A stretch of 64,000 nt of DNA, taken from G963667675 sp965197565. Its GTDB lineage: Bacteria; Chloroflexota; Dehalococcoidia; Lucifugimonadales; UBA3495. The stretch's first letter is position 1. Every line of letters begins with the position of its first letter. Made by a program: the position numbers and the translations under genes. The stretch is from assembly GCA_965197565.1 (NCBI GenBank), contig CBDANK010000002.1, positions 967,508 through 1,031,507 on the forward strand. Reading direction: 5' to 3'. The notes beneath the pieces were generated by a model. It was not told the origin of the DNA. It worked only from the letters and a program-made list of their open reading frames with translations, and searched no databases. Shown here in pieces: positions 17,763 to 25,570 of this stretch.

Positions 17763-19142
17763 CTAATGGTCCGGGTACAGTCCCACAGTCCAGCCCAGCT
17801 CAACCTGCCGTTGGAGGGGCACGGTAGCCGGCGGGACACCGCCCGCTGGGACGTTCCCGATCAAATCTTCCTTTTGCAGCGATTCAATTTGCTCCTTGGG
17901 CAGTCCTAGCACGTGGTGCAGCACATACTCGTTATGTTCTCCCAATAGAGGAGCCGGCCCGTCAACAGCAACCCTATTCCGGGACAACTTCCAGCCGCGG
18001 CCCATATACTCTCTACGGCCCAGGCCGGTCTCCGCAGGGTGTTCCACAGTTTCAAAGAAACCCCTGGCTCGGAAATGGGGATCGGCCAGCAAGCCGCGGG
18101 CGTTTAGCACCGGCCCCGCCGGCACGCCGGCGCCTTGAAGCTTCTCCATAACCTGATATTGGTCCTGGGTCGAGGTCCAAGCGGCTATGGTTTCATCCAA
18201 TTCGTCCTGATGCTCGATACGAAACAAAGGACTGGCGTATCTCTCGTCCTGGGCCGGTTCCGGATAGCCCTCGGCCTCCAGTACACGGCACAGAGCCCGC
18301 CAATCCTCATCGCCCCGTACCGCCAGGGTCACCCATTCGTCTGTCCCTTGGCATGGATAGCACCCGTGTGGAGCCATGAACGGATGACGGTTGCCAATCC
18401 GCCGGGTCCGCCGGCTGTTAAAAGCGAAGTCCAACAATCCCTCTCCCAGAAAGGAGACGCCAACCTGGTACATGGCCAGGTCGATCCACATTCCCCGCCC
18501 GGTGCGGGCCCGGTGCAGCAAGGCGGCCAAAACTCCCGTTACTCCCGTCCACGTGGCCAGGAAGTCCGTATAGGAGTTGCCCATCTTGTTGGGAACTTGG
18601 CCGGGAGCGAGGCGGCCTTTCTCGTCTTCTTCCAGATACCCCATGAAAGCGCCGGTGCCCTGAGCCGGCTCCAAGGCCGAAGCCATAGCCCCAAAGTTGC
18701 TCCAGGGACCGCTATGCCCGTAACCGGTGTTGGATACCATTATCAGGTCGGGCTTGACGGACCTCAGGCTGGAGTAGTCCAGCCCGAAGCGGGCCATCAC
18801 CCGGGGAGTAAAGTTCTCCAACACCACGTCGCTGACCCGCACCAGGTCTTTCAGAATGTCCTGAGCAACCGGGGAGCGCAGGTCCAGCGTAAGACTGCGT
18901 TTGCCGCGGTTTAGGGTCTGGAATGTGCCTCCCCTTTCCCACCAGAGACCGCCGGGTTCATTGCCGGGGAAGGGGCCGGTAGTAATCCTGGAAGTGTCCA
19001 TGAACCGGGCGTGGTGGGTGTCTATCTTGATGACTTGTGCGCCCAAGTCGGCCAAGTAGGCTCCCGCGTAGGGCATAGCGAAAACCCGGCTCAGGTCCAC
19101 CACGCGAATGTCCTTCAGGGGGGAGGTACTTGAGGAATTCAT
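17763..19142 (-). CDS. CaiB/BaiF family CoA-transferase (class III)
   Basis: 459 aa. Opens PLKDIRVVDLSRVFAMPYAG and contains LNRGKRSLTLDL, ENFTPRVMARFGLDY and PAPLLGEHNEYVL, all family hallmarks. The catalytic aspartate that forms the acyl anhydride is Asp193 in SYTDF. It would move CoA between carboxylic acids; the acids are not identifiable. Last gene of a minus-strand run with a MaoC-type hydratase, a second CaiB protein that lacks the aspartate, and a methyltransferase. It may pair with that second protein (see findings). The C-terminal 40 residues are an unusual tail. Confidence 0.92.
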   Translation of the reverse strand: MNSSSTSPLKDIRVVDLSRVFAMPYAGAYLADLGAQVIKIDTHHARFMDTSRITTGPFPGNEPGGLWWERGGTFQTLNRGKRSLTLDLRSPVAQDILKDLVRVSDVVLENFTPRVMARFGLDYSSLRSVKPDLIMVSNTGYGHSGPWSNFGAMASALEPAQGTGAFMGYLEEDEKGRLAPGQVPNKMGNSYTDFLATWTGVTGVLAALLHRARTGRGMWIDLAMYQVGVSFLGEGLLDFAFNSRRTRRIGNRHPFMAPHGCYPCQGTDEWVTLAVRGDEDWRALCRVLEAEGYPEPAQDERYASPLFRIEHQDELDETIAAWTSTQDQYQVMEKLQGAGVPAGPVLNARGLLADPHFRARGFFETVEHPAETGLGRREYMGRGWKLSRNRVAVDGPAPLLGEHNEYVLHHVLGLPKEQIESLQKEDLIGNVPAGGVPPATVPLQRQVELGWTVGLYPDH

Positions 19143-19292
19143 GGCAAGTCTCGCCTAAGTAACGTGTGTCCCAAGCTGCCGGCAATTCTCGGCTATGGCC
19201 GCAAACGACCTTCGTAGCGACATATCTCCCTCGTGTCTCCCTATGAAATTACCCGGCGGCAGGAATGTAGGAATCAGTCCAGGGATTAAGCT

Positions 19293-20363
19293 TTAGGGTT
19301 TGACCTCGTAAAGGATATTGAAACTGTCTTCCCAAACACTGCGTAGGCTGCTGAAACCGGCGGCAAGGGTCATTTCCCGCAACCTGGGCTCCGGCAGGCC
19401 CATAGCGCCCAGGCCGGCGCCGCCGCCTGCCAGGGAGGAAGTCATACAATAAAACAAGCTGGTCCCATATTTGACCGTGCCCAAGGAACCCAGGTCATCC
19501 TCAAGCCGGTCCGAGCAAGCGATCTCCAGCACTATATATGTGCCCTCGTCCCGCAGCGATTTGCGGACGGCGCTGACAAGACCCACGGGGTCCACAGCGT
19601 CGTGCACCACGTCGAAGGTGGTGATCACATCGTAGCGTCCAGGCAACCCCTCCACCGCGTCCCGCTGTTCAAATTCAACCCGGTCGGCCACCCCGTTCTC
19701 CTGGGCGTTTAGGGAGGCTCTTTCCACATTGGGGCCATAGAGGTCGAAGCCGAAAAACCGGGAATTTGGAAACGCCAGGGCCAGCTTGATCAGCGCACCG
19801 CCGGCGCCGCAACCCACGTCGGCCACCAGCGCGCCCTGTTCCAATTTCTGTTGGACCTGAGGTATGCTCGGTATCCATCTCTGCACCAGCAAGTTGTCGA
19901 ACCGGATGGCGCCGTAACGCTCCTGCCCTTCCCACCAGTCCTGCCCGAAGGCGTCTTGGGGGACTCCGGCGCCATCCCTGAAGGACTGGGTGAGCCGGTC
20001 CAGCGTGACCAGCATACCCGGTATGGACTGATAAACACCGCCCAAGAATACCCGGCCGCCTTCTTGGGCCAGGACCGGAGCGTGTTCCGGAGGAAGAGTG
20101 AACCGGTCCGAGCCGGGGTCGTGCTCCAAGTAACCGGCGCAGAACATACCTTTGAGCCATTCCTCCGCGTATCGCTGGTCGATTCCGGTCCGTCGGGCCA
20201 GATCGCGGCTGTCGGCCGGTCCGTTGGACGCCAAGTCTTTGAATAGGCCTAATCGATCACCGAGAACAGCCATAAGGACGGCCAGGGTCCCGCCCAGATC
20301 ATCGTTGGCCTTCTGAGTGAATAAGCGCCGTTTAGTTTCGTCTATCTTTGATTGGTTGGCCAT
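19293..20363 (-). CDS. SAM-dependent methyltransferase with N-terminal winged helix
   Basis: 356 aa. Residues about 20-85 form a winged-helix dimerisation region (DLARRTGIDQRYAEEWL). The class I Rossmann fold has SAM motif I VADVGCGAGG near 174, then FFGFDLYGPNVERA and RYDVITTFDVVHD. This layout is shared with small-molecule methyltransferases of the plant O-methyltransferase or ubiquinone/menaquinone type and with uncharacterised proteins; the substrate is unknown. ATG 20363 follows GAGGGA. It lies between two CoA-transferase genes on the same strand, suggesting a shared pathway. Confidence 0.85.
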   Translation of the reverse strand: MANQSKIDETKRRLFTQKANDDLGGTLAVLMAVLGDRLGLFKDLASNGPADSRDLARRTGIDQRYAEEWLKGMFCAGYLEHDPGSDRFTLPPEHAPVLAQEGGRVFLGGVYQSIPGMLVTLDRLTQSFRDGAGVPQDAFGQDWWEGQERYGAIRFDNLLVQRWIPSIPQVQQKLEQGALVADVGCGAGGALIKLALAFPNSRFFGFDLYGPNVERASLNAQENGVADRVEFEQRDAVEGLPGRYDVITTFDVVHDAVDPVGLVSAVRKSLRDEGTYIVLEIACSDRLEDDLGSLGTVKYGTSLFYCMTSSLAGGGAGLGAMGLPEPRLREMTLAAGFSSLRSVWEDSFNILYEVKP

Positions 20364-20414
20364 GTTCCCTCGCTCGCCGGACACTGGGCTACACAAACAC
20401 CGAAAGGACAGGGG

Positions 20415-21599
20415 TCATATGACTCCTGCCGCCCGCAGACCGGCCATTTCTTGGGAAGAACGGCCCAGTTCCCGGCAATATATTTCGACATTATGCTGGC
20501 CTAGCAACGGCGCGGGACGCCGGACCTGGAAATCCTTTTCCGACAACTTGGGGCCCATGCCCGCATATTTGGCTTTCCCCGCCGCCGGATGGTCGACCTC
20601 AACGAAAAATTCCCGTGCGGCTAGCTGGGGACAATCATAAAGATCGCCGGCATCTTGAGCCATACCGAACACCAACCGGCGTTCACCGGAGGCTTGGAAT
20701 AATGGTTTCCGGTCCCAATTGGCCAAGCCTTCCAAAAGCAGTTGTTTCAGATCTTCTCCGTACTCGACGCGTCCGGAGACGGTGGAGAAACGCTGGTCGT
20801 GCAGTTCCTCCATGCCGATGACCTCCGCCACCACCGAAAAAGGCTGGGAGCCTTGAGCCGAAGGCACTACGTAGCCGTCGCGGGCCGGCATCAACTCTTC
20901 GAACCCCGAGCCCCTGGTGGCACGCCGGCCCTTGATCGCCCCCATATAAGTGTAGTAAGGAACAGCTTGGACCAGATGGGCGGCCAGACATTCCGCCACC
21001 GAGACGTCCACCTGCTGGCCCAGTCCGCTGCTCAAACGGCCAAAGAAGGCCGCCAGGGTGGCCCCGGCAGCGTTGGCGCCGGCCACGTAGAAGGACTGGT
21101 CCAGGGCGTTGTGAAGCGGCTCCCGGTCCGAGTCTCCAGAGTGATACATCAAACCGCTGAGGGCGCAGGTCACGATGTCCTCGGCAACAAAATCCCGGTA
21201 AGGGCCGGTCCGGCCAAAGGGAGTTATCGAGGTCACCACCAACCCGGGGTTCAACTCGGCTAGGTCCTGATAGCTAAGCCCCAGTGACTCAGCCTCGGTT
21301 GGCGGGAGATTGTGCACCAAAACGTCAACCCGTTGGATTAAGGCAGTCAGAAGGTCCCGGCCCGTCACCGGCGCGGGGTTCAAGGTAATGCCGCGTTTAT
21401 TGGTGTTCAAAAACAGGAAGGGAATGCTTTTCTCCGGGTGCGGGTCGTCTCCAACAAAAGGCCCGGCGCGTCTGGCCTGGTCACCCACATCCGGCGGTTC
21501 CACTTTTATGACATCGGCACCGAAGTCCGCCAGCAACTTGCCGCAATAGGGGGCGGTAACGCGGCTGCCCAACTCCAGTACCCGGACGCCTTCCAACAT
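20415..21599 (-). CDS. CaiB/BaiF-like protein lacking the catalytic aspartate
   Basis: 394 aa. LEGVRVLELGSRVTAPYCGK, LNTNKRGITLNP and RPAPLLGQHNVEIY identify the family. In an ungapped comparison with the other two CaiB proteins of this window, the catalytic Asp position is Phe170 (DQSFYVAGANAAG). It may be a non-catalytic partner, as I recall for the BbsE subunit of benzylsuccinate CoA-transferase. Start ATG 21599 lies nine bases from the stop of the upstream MaoC gene. Translation from a TTG at 21611 is also possible. Part of the 22678-to-17763 minus-strand operon. Confidence 0.88.
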   Translation of the reverse strand: MLEGVRVLELGSRVTAPYCGKLLADFGADVIKVEPPDVGDQARRAGPFVGDDPHPEKSIPFLFLNTNKRGITLNPAPVTGRDLLTALIQRVDVLVHNLPPTEAESLGLSYQDLAELNPGLVVTSITPFGRTGPYRDFVAEDIVTCALSGLMYHSGDSDREPLHNALDQSFYVAGANAAGATLAAFFGRLSSGLGQQVDVSVAECLAAHLVQAVPYYTYMGAIKGRRATRGSGFEELMPARDGYVVPSAQGSQPFSVVAEVIGMEELHDQRFSTVSGRVEYGEDLKQLLLEGLANWDRKPLFQASGERRLVFGMAQDAGDLYDCPQLAAREFFVEVDHPAAGKAKYAGMGPKLSEKDFQVRRPAPLLGQHNVEIYCRELGRSSQEMAGLRAAGVI

Positions 21600-21607
21600 G
21601 CCTTCGG

Positions 21608-22678
21608 TCAATACTCCTCGGCATCCCAAGCCAGGGGCAGGGTTTGGCCCCGCTTGGGCAGGACCACCGTGGCCCTGCCGGAGGCGGTTTGCTCGCCACG
21701 GTTATTGCTCAGCGCCACTTGGCAATATACGTATCCGAAACCGCCTCGTTCCTCCTTGCCGGTTACGCTGCCGGAGGCGGTCAACACGTCGTCAGGGTAG
21801 TCCATTCCCCGGTGTTCCACGTAGAACCGCTTGAACCAGCCTTCTTGGCCGGCAAAATTAACCAGCAACTGGCCCAGGTATTGGTTTTTCAAAGAGCCGT
21901 TAACCACCACATTGGTCAGTCGCTGGCGCAGTTGGGCGAAGGGCAGGTCCCAATGGATTCTGGCGTAATTGCCGTTGGCCGCGGCCCAGCGGACTAGATG
22001 GGTGGTGGTCATAGGGCCCTTGATTACCGGCGGCAGCTCCGTTCCTTCGGCGACCTCTTCAAAATAGAGTTGCCGCGACGGCGACGGCCCCGGACCCGGG
22101 ACGGCGACATCCGGGCCGGGCGGAGAAACAGGCACAGTCTGCAAATGGCCGTCACCGTCGGCCTCCGGCGCCGGTTGGCCCTCCACCGGTAGAGCCCGGT
22201 GGATGCTGGTATGCCGGTCTGTGTTAATCACCTGGCCTTGTTGATTTGTCTGGGTTTCTTGTCTCACCACGAACACCAAGGGGCCGGACCTCCCCTGCTT
22301 CTCGTAAATGTCCAGAATGCGGAACTGGCGGCTTATCCAATCCCCAGCGTAGGCGGGCCGCAGGAATTGCCGGTCGCTGCCGCCGTTGAGACCGTAACTG
22401 TTGAAGGGCAGCGGCACCTGAAAGTGGGACTCCTGTCCCGCGCCAAAGTAGCCGATAGGGGGAGCGATGTCCTTCCAGGTAGCCAAAGGCGGGCATAGGA
22501 TGCCGCCAAAGCGGCTGCGTTGGGCGTACTCCCGGTCAACATACAAAGGGTTGGGGTCCTCAGTGGCGTCGGCCAAGTCGTAGGTCATTTCTTCGCTGAT
22601 CGGGAAGCGGTTCTTTTGCTTGGCTGTCTCGTGGCCGATGAGGGAGAGCACCTCCGGGGTAATCAAGGCGCCGGGCAT
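21608..22678 (-). CDS. MaoC/FAS1-type dehydratase (double hot-dog) protein
   Basis: 356 aa. The N-terminal FAS1-dehydratase-like hot dog (about 10-145) has YDLADATEDPNPLYVDREYA. The C-terminal MaoC hot dog (about 190-350) has NGNYARIHWDLPFA and VVVNGSLK, resembling mesaconyl-CoA hydratase-like proteins. Expected role: reversible hydration of an enoyl-CoA thioester. First gene of the CoA-transferase operon, which fits a CoA-thioester pathway. ATG 22678 has AAGGAG eight bases upstream and is clearly preferred to the longer frame. Confidence 0.88.
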   Translation of the reverse strand: MPGALITPEVLSLIGHETAKQKNRFPISEEMTYDLADATEDPNPLYVDREYAQRSRFGGILCPPLATWKDIAPPIGYFGAGQESHFQVPLPFNSYGLNGGSDRQFLRPAYAGDWISRQFRILDIYEKQGRSGPLVFVVRQETQTNQQGQVINTDRHTSIHRALPVEGQPAPEADGDGHLQTVPVSPPGPDVAVPGPGPSPSRQLYFEEVAEGTELPPVIKGPMTTTHLVRWAAANGNYARIHWDLPFAQLRQRLTNVVVNGSLKNQYLGQLLVNFAGQEGWFKRFYVEHRGMDYPDDVLTASGSVTGKEERGGFGYVYCQVALSNNRGEQTASGRATVVLPKRGQTLPLAWDAEEY

Positions 22679-22811
22679 GAACTGCGCTCCTTCCGTTGTC
22701 GTAGGTCGGGTTTGGACACGGGCAACCGTAAAGGCGCCGGGACCAGTGCAGTTTAGCACACAACCCCGGCATGGGGATGTATATATGGGCGCCAACTGTG
22801 GCTGCCCCTTG

Positions 22812-22907
22812 GCAACTATTCATATTTGAGGAGAGTCGGTCCTTCGATTCCACTGCGTTCAGGACGAGCGGCTCCGTGTCAGTGGGCTGACCAACTCTGA
22901 ACAGTTA
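22812..22907. mobile_element. MITE-like element, copy D (96 bp)
   Basis: Ends GCAACTATTCATATTTGA on the left and TAACTGTTCAGAGTTG read inward from the right. Flanks TGCCCCTTG (22803-22811) and CGCCCCTTG (22908-22916) match at 8 of 9 bases. The interior is homologous, in reverse orientation, to copy C at 56872-56972. It sits between the divergent MaoC operon and the DinB-like gene, where promoters would be expected. Nothing else was seen in 22679-22978. Confidence 0.78.
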
Positions 22908-22978
22908 CGCCCCTTGGCAAAGACGCGGGTCAGGGAGTTCAGGCTGTATTATACTGAGAGATGAAAAGGAGGAATCAA

Positions 22979-23488
22979 ATGAACTTGAACGAGTTTATCG
23001 AAGACGCTTTGAACAAGGAAGATGAGTTCTTGATGGAAGCGGTCAGCGACCTGACTCCCCAAGAATTGGCTTGGCGGGCCGGGCCGGAGGCCAACCCCAT
23101 TGGCTGGATATTGTGGCACATGTTCAGAGTGGAAGACATGTGGACCCAGTTCTTCATTCAGAAACAACTGGAGATATGGGAGCGGGACGGCTGGCACCAG
23201 AAGTTTGGTTTGCCAACCAGGGATAATGGCTTCGATCACACATCGGAGCAAGTCGTCGCCTTTCCCGCTCTGGACTTGGCTGAGTTGCTAAAGTACGGCA
23301 AAGCAGTGCGCGCTCAGACCCTGGAATACCTGAGAGACCTCAGCCCGGAGGACTATAGCCTGGTTCCCAGGGAACGACGGCCTGAGATGTCCGTGGGGGC
23401 TATCTTGCGGCAAATTGTGGGAGAGTTCTATCAACACCAAGGCCATATCTCCTACCTGAAGGGACTAATACGCTCCAGGGCCAGCTAA
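22979..23488 (+). CDS. DinB/YfiT-like four-helix metalloprotein
   Basis: 169 aa. The DinB superfamily fold is shown by helix patterns with candidate metal ligands His in WILWHMFRVEDMW and in FYQHQGHISYLKGL. Family members include thiol-dependent transferases (bacillithiol or mycothiol S-transferases) and uncharacterised stress proteins; function here is unknown. AAGGAGG six bases before ATG 22979 sets the start. Monocistronic, flanked by the MITE copy D and a repeat block. Confidence 0.85.
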   Translation: MNLNEFIEDALNKEDEFLMEAVSDLTPQELAWRAGPEANPIGWILWHMFRVEDMWTQFFIQKQLEIWERDGWHQKFGLPTRDNGFDHTSEQVVAFPALDLAELLKYGKAVRAQTLEYLRDLSPEDYSLVPRERRPEMSVGAILRQIVGEFYQHQGHISYLKGLIRSRAS

Positions 23489-24255
23489 AGTTAATCCTGC
23501 CTTGCGACGGCAGGACACCCTACCGCAGGTCACCTGTCACCCCCTGTTCAAGCCAGGGGCAGGCCCTGAGCCATTCTCCCATGTCACCCCGAGCGGAGCG
23601 AAGGGTCTAAAACCCCTCCCATGATTGGGTCTGCTGCTGCCCGAGCATCTCAGATTCCTCTCTCCGGTCGGAATGACGGGGGTGGTTGTTCGGAACGATG
23701 GGGGTGGTCGTTCAGAATTGCTGATGGCCTTGTGAAGGCCACGTATGTGGATGAAAATGGCCTATTCTCATGGCAATGACATTTAAGGGGGCGCCCTTGG
23801 TTCGTATTGACCTTGAACTGAGCCTGGAATCGCAGTTACGCAATGGACTTCCGCGAACGGAGACCTTTGCGTAACTGGTCGCTCAACTTGTCATTCCGAC
23901 CGGAGGGAGGAATCTAAGGCGTTGGGCCAGAGTCGTCGCGTCGGTCCAGCTACAGACCTAGTGCTTGCTGACATAGGTTTGAGATTCCTCACGGAGTTTA
24001 TCCTGAGCGCAGCCCTTCGGCTGCGTTGCGTTCGGAATGACAGGGGTGGGGGTTACGCAATGGACTCCCGCGAACGCGGGAGTGACGACATGGGGCAAGA
24101 GTGACTATAGTGGAGTCACTGCGGGCAACGAACTGCTCTCGAAGACCGTTGCCGCCTGCTTGACTTTGGCGGACCCCGGTAGTAGCGTGATGCAGAATTC
24201 CAGAGTGCCTGGAATATTATGTTGTGGAATATGCGGCAGTATTCCCCAGGGTGTG
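23489..24255. repeat. Compound repeat block
   Basis: No gene supported. Bases 23579-23685 hold one unit (GTCACCCCGAGCGGAGCG to CGGTCGGAATGACG). Bases 23890-24042 hold a second, inside-out unit (TCATTCCGACCGGAGG to GTTCGGAATGACAGG), including a hairpin GCAGCCCTTCGGCTGC. The second unit is bracketed by direct copies of a 25-bp sequence starting GTTACGCAATGGACT at 23835-23859 and 24052-24076. The motif ATGAAAATGGCCTATT at 23751 recurs at 46797. Any reading frame that starts inside this block is probably non-coding. Confidence 0.7.
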
Positions 24256-25329
24256 ATGCCCTTTCATAGAGGCGATGTCACTTGTATCTTGAGACTGGTT
24301 AAATCGACCGCCACAGCAATCCAGCACTGGCTGTGGCGCCCCAAGGTCAGGTTGATACTGGGTATAAGTATCAGCCCAGTGGTGGCCTACCTGGTAATTC
24401 GGGACATTGATTGGGGCGCTCTTGGCAGCCAACTCCACGACTTCCCCATACGCTACGCCCTCGCCTCTCTTCTGGTCTTTTCCTTGGCTATGGCGCTGCG
24501 GGCCTATCGATGGCATGTCTTGTTTGTCGGGGAGAGGGTGCCCATACACCGGCTTCTATTGGTCCAGAATGCCGGTATTGGCATCAACAGTCTTTCCCCG
24601 ATTCGAGTTGTCAGCGAAGCGGTCCAATATTTGCTACTGACCCTGCGGTACCCGGTCAAGAAGGAGATGGTGGCAGCCACCCTGGGAGTGCAGCGGATAT
24701 TGGATTTTGTGATAGGCGCGCTGCTGCTGGGTGTGGGTCTGCTGTTGCTGCCAGGACTCAAGGGGTTCGCTCTTTATGTCTTGGCCGCGGGTGTCTTGGC
24801 CCTGGTTAGCCTGGCGGCCGTGCCCGTTGTCATCTGGGTTGGAACGCGGCCGCGCTTTACCCGCGTGCCGCTGCTGGCTTCCACGTCGTTGTCGTTGCGA
24901 AGCTTGGTGCAAGCGAGGCTCAAGCTGACCTTTTCTTTCTTGCTGACCCTAGCGTATTGGCTAACGGCAGGTCTGTCGGCCTGGGTGCTCGCTTATGGCA
25001 TGGGCATAGAAATATCGGTTTTGTTGGCGACGCTGCTGGTTATCGGCACCTTGACTTTTGTCGCCTTGGTGCCCTCATTGCCTGCCTCGGTGGGGACATT
25101 CGAGTTTGCGGTGTATTACTTGCTGACCGCTTTCGGTATCGGTCCTGTGGAGGCGTTGGGGTACGCGCTGGTTATCCACGCAATAATCTTCATACCCCCG
25201 ATCTTGATCGCTCTAGTGGTGCTTGTATCTTGGCCGCTAAGCAAGAGAGCGAAGGATGCGCTAATCCCGGGTCCTTCAGACCCCTCCTCCAGTCCGGTTG
25301 AAAGCGCGCCAATTTCCCCTCCCTCATAG
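24256..25329 (+). CDS. Flippase-like integral membrane protein (UPF0104 / LPG synthase TM family)
   Basis: About 357 aa with seven or eight hydrophobic segments (for example ISISPVVAYLVI, ALASLLVFSLAMAL, GALLLGVGLLLLPGL). Family signatures include RAYRWHVLFVGE, GIGINSLSPIRVVSEAV and LVPSLPASVGTFEF. Related proteins such as the MprF N-terminal domain and AglD are proposed to flip or transfer lipid-linked molecules. No MprF catalytic domain is attached. The start is uncertain: ATG 24256 with weak AGGGTG is my choice. Longer frames extend into the repeat block, so their N-termini are probably artefacts. Confidence 0.8.
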   Translation: MPFHRGDVTCILRLVKSTATAIQHWLWRPKVRLILGISISPVVAYLVIRDIDWGALGSQLHDFPIRYALASLLVFSLAMALRAYRWHVLFVGERVPIHRLLLVQNAGIGINSLSPIRVVSEAVQYLLLTLRYPVKKEMVAATLGVQRILDFVIGALLLGVGLLLLPGLKGFALYVLAAGVLALVSLAAVPVVIWVGTRPRFTRVPLLASTSLSLRSLVQARLKLTFSFLLTLAYWLTAGLSAWVLAYGMGIEISVLLATLLVIGTLTFVALVPSLPASVGTFEFAVYYLLTAFGIGPVEALGYALVIHAIIFIPPILIALVVLVSWPLSKRAKDALIPGPSDPSSSPVESAPISPPS

Positions 25330-25446
25330 CGGGGAGCCGCGTCCAATGGGACGGGCTGAATACGGGCTGTTGGAAATCATCAAGAACTTGATGGCGGCGC
25401 TTGGCCCGCCGTCCAATTTTGCTCTTATTATGTAGAGCGTTCCCCT

Positions 25447-25475
25447 TAAACCGGCGGCTGAGATTCTCTATAATT
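25447..25475 (+). promoter_or_regulatory. Candidate promoter for the binding-lipoprotein gene
   Basis: TATAAT at 25470-25475 with a weak TTAAAC 17 bases upstream. It lies about 95 bases before the ATG at 25571. Just downstream are imperfect tandem TTTGACAC/CTGACATT words of unknown meaning. Confidence 0.4.
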
Positions 25476-25570
25476 GTTACTCTGACATTCTTTGACACTC
25501 TTTAGCGTTCTTCGCGGTCACATCCGGCCGCTGTTGTCACTGTAGTATTGGGTGGTGCAGGAGGAGTGGT

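Noticed and set aside
23489..24255. Repeated units considered as a CRISPR array
   Set aside because: Units are few, palindromic, variable and unevenly spaced, with no cas genes.
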